DNA of 64,000 nt from Dryocola clanedunensis (GTDB lineage: Bacteria > Pseudomonadota > Gammaproteobacteria > Enterobacterales > Enterobacteriaceae), in NCBI RefSeq assembly GCF_025215155.1, contig NZ_JALHAM010000111.1. One strand, written 5' to 3'. Positions 59,257-64,000 of the stretch are shown here, piece after piece; the stretch's first letter is position 1; the number at the start of each line of letters is the position of its first letter. Both the position numbers and the translations under genes were made by a program. The notes beneath the pieces are model-generated. The model worked only from the letters and a program-made list of their open reading frames with translations, made no database searches and was not told the DNA's origin.

Positions 59257-59950
59257 CCCATATAACTCGTTACCCCCACTCATCCCGGAGTCTCTGATTG
59301 AGCGCCTGTCGGTGCTGAGTCCGGCGTTACTGTGCGACGGAATGCAAAAGCTGGGTATTCCCAGAAATGGCTGCATGGATGCAAACCTGCTGCCGATTGA
59401 TGAGCATAAAACAATGATTGGTACCGCCTGCACGGTCGATACGCAGGAGGGTGACAATTTCCCGGTTCATGTGGCGATTTATCAGGGCGCACCTGGCTAC
59501 GTGCTGGTTGTCGCCGGGAAAGGATATCAGGAACGCGCTTATGTGGGGGATTTGATGGTGAGTGCCGCTCAGGCCGTAGGTTTCAATGGCGTGGTGATTG
59601 ATGGCTGTATTCGGGATAAAACCGGCCTGGCGGAATTGACTATTCCTGTTTATGCAAAAGGGGTGATGCCACGCAGTCCGGCTAAAAAAGGTCCGGGGAA
59701 AATCAACAGCGTTGTGATGTGCGCAGGGATTGACGTCTCACCAGGAGACCTTGTCTTCGGGGATGGAGACGGCGTGGTCGTCGTCCCACGAGAACATATT
59801 GAAGCGGTTGTCGCTGAAGCTGAGAAAAAGCTTGAGTATGAAATCAGACGCCGCGAGGTGATTGAGAAGTATTCACAGTGCAGGTTGAAGCAACAGCCAC
59901 TGCCTGAACTGGCCCCTGACTGGGTAACCCGGTTGCTGAAAGAAACATAA
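59249..59950 (+). CDS. RraA-like / HMG-CHA aldolase family protein
   Basis: The 233 residues from ATG 59249 (MNNPYNSLPPLIPESL) belong to the family of 4-hydroxy-4-methyl-2-oxoglutarate (HMG) and 4-carboxy-4-hydroxy-2-oxoadipate (CHA) aldolases. Family residues for divalent metal and substrate are visible: G100-D101 in YVGDLMVSAA, R122-D123 in DGCIRDKTG, and the C-terminal GDGDGVVVVP. Retention of the Arg-Asp pair argues for a catalytic enzyme, not the RNase E regulator RraA. Known members cleave to pyruvate plus pyruvate or oxaloacetate. The eight-base overlap with the dehydrogenase suggests coupled translation and consecutive steps. Confidence 0.85.
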   Translation: MNNPYNSLPPLIPESLIERLSVLSPALLCDGMQKLGIPRNGCMDANLLPIDEHKTMIGTACTVDTQEGDNFPVHVAIYQGAPGYVLVVAGKGYQERAYVGDLMVSAAQAVGFNGVVIDGCIRDKTGLAELTIPVYAKGVMPRSPAKKGPGKINSVVMCAGIDVSPGDLVFGDGDGVVVVPREHIEAVVAEAEKKLEYEIRRREVIEKYSQCRLKQQPLPELAPDWVTRLLKET

Positions 59951-60023
59951 TCGTAAAAGTAACCATGGAGGGGAGCAGTGCACTCCCTTCACTATATTAT
60001 CAATTATAATATGGAGCCTACAG

Positions 60024-61388
60024 ATGTTAACTATTCTGGGATATCTGCTCATCGCTGCATTCTTGATTCTGGTCATTCGACAGAAGCTCTCACCTTTTAC
60101 GGGATTAATTATAGTTTCTCTTGTCGTTGGCGTTGTTTTATGTCTTGGTAGTGACATTCCTCTGGAATCTATTTTAAGCTGGATAAAAGAAGGTCTTTTT
60201 TATAAAGAGCAGGCAGGCGGGAAAATATCGTTGGGTACAATGAATCCGACTGTCATGATATTATTTGCCATTCTTTATTTCAGTCTGATGATGAATGTCG
60301 GGTTATTCGACCCGCTGTGTATTTATCTGATACGCAAAGCTAATGGGGATCCGTTAAAAATCATGCTGGTGACGGCGTTTACTTCATCAGTTGTGACGCT
60401 GGACGGTGACGGTACCACCACTATCTTAATTATTACTTCAGCATTTTTGCCACTCTATAAACAAATGGGCCTGAAGCTGTCGAACCTGGCAATGCTGATT
60501 ATTCTGCCTTGCGGCCTGGGTAACTGTCTGCCGTGGGGGGGGCCGCTCGCACGCGCAGCTGCGGTGCTCAATCTGGAGGTTAATGCGCTGTTTGTCGCCA
60601 TTCTGCCCATTCTGGCGGTGTCGTTTATCTATGTTTTCGGCATGGCATATATGATGGGGGTAAAAGAGCGTAAACGTCTGGGCTATGTACACGGCAGGCA
60701 ATCCATCGTCACACCAAAACAAATCAACAGCATGATGGATGCGATTAAGCATCATGAAAAAGAACTCAAAAGGCCCGGGCTGTTCTGGTTCAACTTATCG
60801 CTTACCGTCATTTTGCTGGTCGTTCTGATTATGGGCTGGGCAAGTGGGGCAATCGTATTCCTGCTGGGTACCGCGCTTGCTCTGACCGTTAACTATTCTG
60901 CAGCAGACCAGCGGGAACGTATTACCGCCAATGGTGGTGATGCGATTGCCGTGGCTTCCATTATTATGGCCGCAGGTATTTTCCTTGGCATATTTAACGG
61001 CAGCGGCATGGCTGCAGCGGTCGCAAATCACATGGCCAGCCTTATCCCGCCATCGATGGGGACGTACACGGCCCTTATTTTCGCCTTTATCGGTGCGATT
61101 GCCTGTTTTGCGCTGCCCGTAGATGCTTACTACTTCGGTATTTTGCCGGTTATCGCCCCTGTAGCCTACTCTTTCGGTATAACCCCTACAGAAATCGGTG
61201 TGGCCTCATTTATGGGGCAGGCGCTGCGTTACGCAAGCCCAACGGTGGCATGGCTGTTCTTGTTGATGAGCCGGACCGAAATGACACTGGGTCAGTATCA
61301 GAAAGAATTCTTTAAATGGTCGCTGCCGATGTTCTTCATTTTTATTTTGGTCGCTATCCTGACCGGTCAGTTACCCACAGGACTTTAA
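60024..61388 (+). CDS. CitMHS-family carboxylate transporter
   Basis: This inner-membrane protein has 454 residues and about 11-12 hydrophobic segments. It resembles the citrate-metal:proton symporters (CitMHS, ion transporter superfamily). Conserved polar patches are TLDGDGTTTILIITSAFLPLY near 122-143, PCGLGNCLPWGGPLARAA near 158-176, and the mirror repeat LPVDAYYFGILPVIAP near 369-384. The exact substrate is not predictable, but a di- or tricarboxylate is likely. It is the third gene of the sigma-54 operon, after a 73-base gap. A 13-base-arm hairpin lies about 100 bases after the stop. Confidence 0.88.
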   Translation: MLTILGYLLIAAFLILVIRQKLSPFTGLIIVSLVVGVVLCLGSDIPLESILSWIKEGLFYKEQAGGKISLGTMNPTVMILFAILYFSLMMNVGLFDPLCIYLIRKANGDPLKIMLVTAFTSSVVTLDGDGTTTILIITSAFLPLYKQMGLKLSNLAMLIILPCGLGNCLPWGGPLARAAAVLNLEVNALFVAILPILAVSFIYVFGMAYMMGVKERKRLGYVHGRQSIVTPKQINSMMDAIKHHEKELKRPGLFWFNLSLTVILLVVLIMGWASGAIVFLLGTALALTVNYSAADQRERITANGGDAIAVASIIMAAGIFLGIFNGSGMAAAVANHMASLIPPSMGTYTALIFAFIGAIACFALPVDAYYFGILPVIAPVAYSFGITPTEIGVASFMGQALRYASPTVAWLFLLMSRTEMTLGQYQKEFFKWSLPMFFIFILVAILTGQLPTGL

Positions 61389-61490
61389 ATTATCTCTTAC
61401 CGTGAATAGTTTGTGAATCTAAGTTCGCAGGTGATTGAGTAGATAGTATGATTTTGACCGAGTTGCCTCGACGTGAGCTACTGTCCATTT

Positions 61491-61522
61491 ACAGGTGAGA
61501 GGGAGATGGCCCTCTCACCTGT
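61491..61522. terminator. Hairpin ending the carboxylate operon
   Basis: ACAGGTGAGAGGG and CCCTCTCACCTGT form a perfect 13-base stem with an AGATGG loop. Only a poor T run follows (GGTCTTATTT), so it may act as a weak or Rho-assisted terminator or a 3' stabiliser. Confidence 0.65.
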
Positions 61523-61647
61523 GGTCTTATTTATGCATATTGGCAAACAAACTATCTTAACTAGTTTGAAATGTGTTTTTAGATAATTGAGTTGTGCGTC
61601 TCTTTTCATGATTGTATTGTTCGTGCCGCGAATCACAGGGTGTTTTT

Positions 61648-61935
61648 TTAGCTCACTTCGCGAAGCAAATCATTTAAATCCGCCACTAGCTCATCGGGAA
61701 GAGCAACAACAAGGACGTTGATGTTGTGGTACGGAGTTCGAGGCTCCGGTGGCGGTCCAAACAAAAGCCTTCCAGTCGACCAGGATGGGTTAGCCCAAAG
61801 TGACTGGAAAGCGCATTCTCATAAACTCTGCTTATCGAGTAGATAACGTACTATCACCCTCGATAACGGCAGCCATTCCGTGTTCTGCTGAATAAAATTG
61901 ATGCCGCGTAGCTGACCGAGACTTTGTTGTTCAGG
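61648..61935 (-). pseudogene. Broken coding relic with an internal stop, unidentified
   Basis: One minus-strand frame is open from 61935 to the TGA at 61819-61821 (38 residues, with QLRGINFIQQNTEWLPLSRV). The same frame then continues for 56 more residues to TAA at 61648-61650 (WANPSWSTGRLLFGPPPEPR, NINVLVVALPDELVADL). The composition looks like real protein. No start codon with a ribosome site is found, and an in-frame TGA lies at 61936-61938. I do not recognise the family. It is probably the worn 3' part of a gene from a former mobile element. Confidence 0.4.
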
Positions 61936-62084
61936 TCATGAGAAGAGTGACAAATCTTTGCTGAAGGGTGAGGTGCTTTCTCAAGGCTGAATTTTTTAAC
62001 AAAATTCGCAGAATTTCATTGTTAATGAATACTTGTCGTGAAGCGTTTTTAGAAAAATTAAAACATCACTCCTAAGCCATTCGC

Positions 62085-62112
62085 TTTGCAGGGAAAAAAT
62101 TCATGATATTAT
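62085..62112 (+). promoter_or_regulatory. Candidate promoter of a small RNA
   Basis: TTTGCA and TATTAT (five of six matches to TATAAT) are separated by 16 bases. It lies upstream of a roughly 90-base non-coding stretch that ends in a strong terminator. Confidence 0.4.
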
Positions 62113-62118
62113 TTTTCT

Positions 62119-62209
62119 TTAAGTGTGATGATGTTGCAAGGATATTCTTCTTGCTTTGGTGATCGCCTCGAATCAATACCACCCGCCATTTTTCCTGGCG
62201 GTTTTTTTT
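62119..62209 (+). ncRNA. Candidate small RNA with Hfq-type terminator
   Basis: The stretch has no open frame of note. It contains an internal hairpin GCAAG / CTTGC (62135-62154) and ends in CCGCCA / TGGCGG (62183-62201) followed by eight T residues. A promoter-like pair lies just upstream. Size, single-stranded A/U-rich parts and the long T tail fit an Hfq-dependent sRNA. There is no gene within 700 bases upstream that would need this terminator. I do not match it to a known sRNA. Confidence 0.4.
62183..62209 (+). terminator. Intrinsic terminator in the gene-poor stretch
   Basis: A six-base GC-rich stem CCGCCA / TGGCGG with a seven-base loop is followed by TTTTTTTT. This is the strongest terminator between 61,400 and 62,580. 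Confidence 0.85.
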
Positions 62210-62581
62210 CGACTTTACAAGTCAGAAGGCGATGGGCTCTTTAGCCAACATAAATACCTGTTTCAGGTTAAACGTCCGTGTAGATATCCCGTCATCAAAA
62301 AATTGATAATGTAGAAAAAGTAGAGTTCAGAAAGTATTTTATGTTATTACAGGTGCTTAAACTCCTCCGAATAAGCCACTAGAATGAGTGATGTTATGTT
62401 AACGTTTATATAATGTTTAATTATAAATAAACTTTGATAAACGTCGGTGATCATTAAAAATTAAGAAATCTTCGCTTGCTAATAAAACACCCTCACCGAA
62501 AAGATAAATTATTTATTTTTGTCATATCCATTGTGCTTTCTACTATAGTAGGAGTGGTAATCTTCAACCTGGAAAACACCT
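62210..62581. other. AT-rich gene-free stretch before the LysR gene
   Basis: No open frame or RNA gene is seen here. The stretch is very AT-rich and contains TATAGT at 62543-62548, which may be the -10 of the LysR-type gene. Such DNA is a likely target of H-NS silencing. Confidence 0.5.
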
Positions 62582-63475
62582 ATGCTAGAAACACTGGACA
62601 TCAAAACGCTTAAAACCGTTCATATTTTATGCATGACGGGAAGCGTCACGAAAACAGCTGACTTATTGAACCTCTCCCCGGGGGCTGTATCGTATGTGCT
62701 GAACAAAGCACGTAAAATCACCGGTACTGCCTTATTCGTTCGTACGAAAAATGGCATGGAGCCGGATACCTTCGCGAGAGAGCTTAGCTCTCGCTACCAG
62801 GCATTGAAGATGGATTTATCGGCAGGCAGCGAAGCCGCGACGTTGAGTAACAGGCCCTTTGTCATCAGTTCCTACTCGCTTGCTGAGCTGTTAATTTCTC
62901 TCTCGGTGATTGATAGTAAAAAAAACTATCCGGAAATAATATTCCACAGGCAGGGACATAATGAAGCTAAGAGAGTCATTAAACTAAGAAACAGAGAGGT
63001 CGATTTGGATGTTGGATCACGATTGCCAGCAGATAAATCAATAACACAACTAAACTTTTTTATTGGTAATTCAGTGATATTAGTCAGTCAAAACCATCCA
63101 ACAATTAAGGATACTGTGACGATGGATGACTGGCAAAGTAACCGGCATGCTGTCTGGCTACGCGGAATGCATTTTGCGAATAGTGATTTTGATGGTACAA
63201 ATCAATTTAATGAAGTGAATTCTCAAAGAAAAGTGGCCTTTACTTCAAGCAGCACCCTTAATCTCATTAATTTATGTGCTTTTAGTGATACTTTGATTCT
63301 AATCCCAGAAAGGGTAGGCAAAAAGGTGGCCTCTGTTATGCCGGTTAAAATACTCCCCCCTCCGGTTGAACTGGATATGCGTTTTGATTGCTATATTCAT
63401 TTTCACCATAGCATGTCCGGCAATGAAACGATGAAAAGCCTCGTTGAGTTATTTCACACCTCACTAGGCTGTTAA
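62582..63475 (+). CDS. Orphan LysR-family transcriptional regulator
   Basis: The protein has 297 residues with an N-terminal winged helix-turn-helix (about 9-67: LKTVHILCMTGSVTKTADLL then LSPGAVSYVLNKARKITG). A periplasmic-binding-protein-like effector domain follows from about 90. The length is normal and the frame is intact. The gene and its surroundings are AT-rich compared with the core. No divergent target gene is present, only an AT-rich stretch upstream and IS debris downstream. The effector and targets cannot be predicted. It may act on itself, on the candidate sRNA or on distant genes. Confidence 0.85.
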   Translation: MLETLDIKTLKTVHILCMTGSVTKTADLLNLSPGAVSYVLNKARKITGTALFVRTKNGMEPDTFARELSSRYQALKMDLSAGSEAATLSNRPFVISSYSLAELLISLSVIDSKKNYPEIIFHRQGHNEAKRVIKLRNREVDLDVGSRLPADKSITQLNFFIGNSVILVSQNHPTIKDTVTMDDWQSNRHAVWLRGMHFANSDFDGTNQFNEVNSQRKVAFTSSSTLNLINLCAFSDTLILIPERVGKKVASVMPVKILPPPVELDMRFDCYIHFHHSMSGNETMKSLVELFHTSLGC

Positions 63476-63615
63476 TTTTTAACGTCAGGAATAATGGTCT
63501 TCGAACTGATGCGGATAACTGGTTTTAAAGAGTAGTGATAACCCTGTCCTGCCTACCGTTAATTAATACATCGCGATGTCGGTCATGCTTTCATTAGCAA
63601 CCTGGGGACATCCCC

Positions 63616-63760
63616 ATAAAGCAGCGTTTTTCCGACGAACAGAGCACTATTGCTCTCCGCCAGGCCGAAGCCGGGAGCAGGTTATCTCAACCTGATCTTC
63701 TCAAGCTTGCTCAAGAAGTTTGGCAGTATGCAAATAGCGGAAGTGAAACGGCGAGTTTGA
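63616..63760 (+). pseudogene. IS3-family orfA relic, frameshifted and internally deleted
   Basis: The plus strand reads KQRFSDEQSTIALRQAEAG from 63619 in one frame, which resembles the start of IS3-family OrfA (the R-F-S-D-E-Q ... A-E-A-G pattern). From 63713 another frame gives KKFGSMQIAEVKRRV and a stop at 63758-63760, which resembles the K-K-Y-G-G-M ... E-V-K-R part that normally follows some 20-25 residues later. The middle is altered and the frame is shifted, so this is a dead fragment. Confidence 0.6.
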
Positions 63761-63873
63761 GAGCGATTGAACCGATATGACTAACTTACGGCTCTGTCTG
63801 ATTCAAGGCTGAGATCGGGGCATGAACATCGTTAAAGTATATCATTGGTGATTCAGAACAGAAAAATACGACC

Positions 63874-64000
63874 TGAATCGCCACGGATAGTCTAGACACT
63901 TTCGAGCCGTTGATAATACTGGTTTTCATATTCTGTCGGTGACATCTGATTGCTCGAACCATGCCGACGCTTACTGTTATAAAACATTTCGATGTAATCA
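63874..64000 (-). mobile_element. End of an IS3-family insertion sequence running off the window
   Basis: From TGAATCGCCACGGATAGTC at 63874 the sequence looks like the terminal inverted repeat of an IS3-family element. I associate it with the IS1222/ISEhe3 type from memory. The transposase gene starts to read in from the right edge on the minus strand. The other end and the target duplication are outside the window. Confidence 0.75.
63892..64000 (-). CDS. IS3-family transposase OrfB, C-terminal 35 codons
   Basis: Reading leftward from the right edge, the frame gives DYIEMFYNSKRRHGSSNQMS followed by PTEYENQYYQRLESV and TAG at 63892-63894. The Y-N-x-x-R-R-H and S-P-x-E-Y patterns are typical of the C-terminal end of IS3-family integrase-core transposases. 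The gene is cut by the window edge, so I cannot say whether it is intact. Confidence 0.85.
   Translation of the reverse strand, partial: DYIEMFYNSKRRHGSSNQMSPTEYENQYYQRLESV

Noticed and set aside
59249..59950. Calling the aldolase-like gene rraA or menG
   Set aside because: E. coli RraA lies next to menA and is shorter. This protein keeps the Arg-Asp catalytic pair and is in a catabolic operon.
61389..63873. A second copy of the serT 3' end that would mark the far end of an integrated island
   Set aside because: Reading by eye I found no copy of the TTCGAATCTCTGCGC part of serT in this stretch. The far junction, if any, is outside the window or lost.
1..64000. CRISPR array or regularly spaced repeats
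   Set aside because: No series of repeated units with even spacers was seen anywhere in the window.

Overview
The window is a chromosomal segment of a member of the Enterobacteriaceae that is close to Enterobacter, Lelliottia or Klebsiella but is not Escherichia coli. I infer this from protein sequences remembered from those genomes. From the left edge to about 55,950 the gene order follows the E. coli K-12 segment ycbJ to serT. Almost every protein has its E. coli ortholog at the usual length, but the divergence is clearly beyond species level. No database search was run.

Layout of the conserved part. The tail of ycbJ faces elyC. cmoM-mukF-mukE-mukB form one overlapping operon for tRNA modification and the condensin MukBEF. 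ldtD, mepK (ycbK) and gloC follow. aspC, ompF, asnS and pncB run leftward, with pepN divergent from pncB. The alkanesulfonate operon ssuEADCB runs leftward and ends at a REP-type repeat after pepN. Next come pyrD and zapC, ycbX, the rlmL-uup-pqiABC operon, rmf (55 codons), fabA, lonH, matP, ompA, sulA, sxy, yccS, yccF, helD, mgsA, csgI (yccT), yccU, hspQ, rlmI, acyP and tusE. eptC (cptA), a phosphoethanolamine transferase that lies elsewhere in E. coli, sits between tusE and yccA with a PmrA-box-like site upstream. After yccA come an orphan OppA-type binding protein and the serT tRNA. The E. coli elf/ycb fimbrial cluster between ssuE and pyrD, and the hya hydrogenase operon after serT, are both absent.

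From serT to the right edge the content is accessory. Immediately after serT is a short coding relic with repeated TATGCCA words. A compact catabolic cluster follows: a PrpR-type sigma-54 activator reading leftward, and divergent from it a well-formed -24/-12 promoter driving three genes. These encode an NAD-dependent beta-hydroxyacid dehydrogenase, an RraA/HMG-aldolase-like enzyme whose start overlaps the dehydrogenase stop, and a CitMHS-family carboxylate transporter. I infer uptake, oxidation and carbon-carbon cleavage of an unidentified hydroxylated carboxylic acid under nitrogen-type sigma-54 control. This is the best candidate for an undescribed system here.

The last 2.6 kb is AT-rich and decaying. 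It holds a broken leftward reading frame, a candidate small RNA with its own promoter and terminator, an orphan LysR regulator, a frameshifted IS3-family orfA relic, and the end of an apparently intact IS3-family element running off the window.
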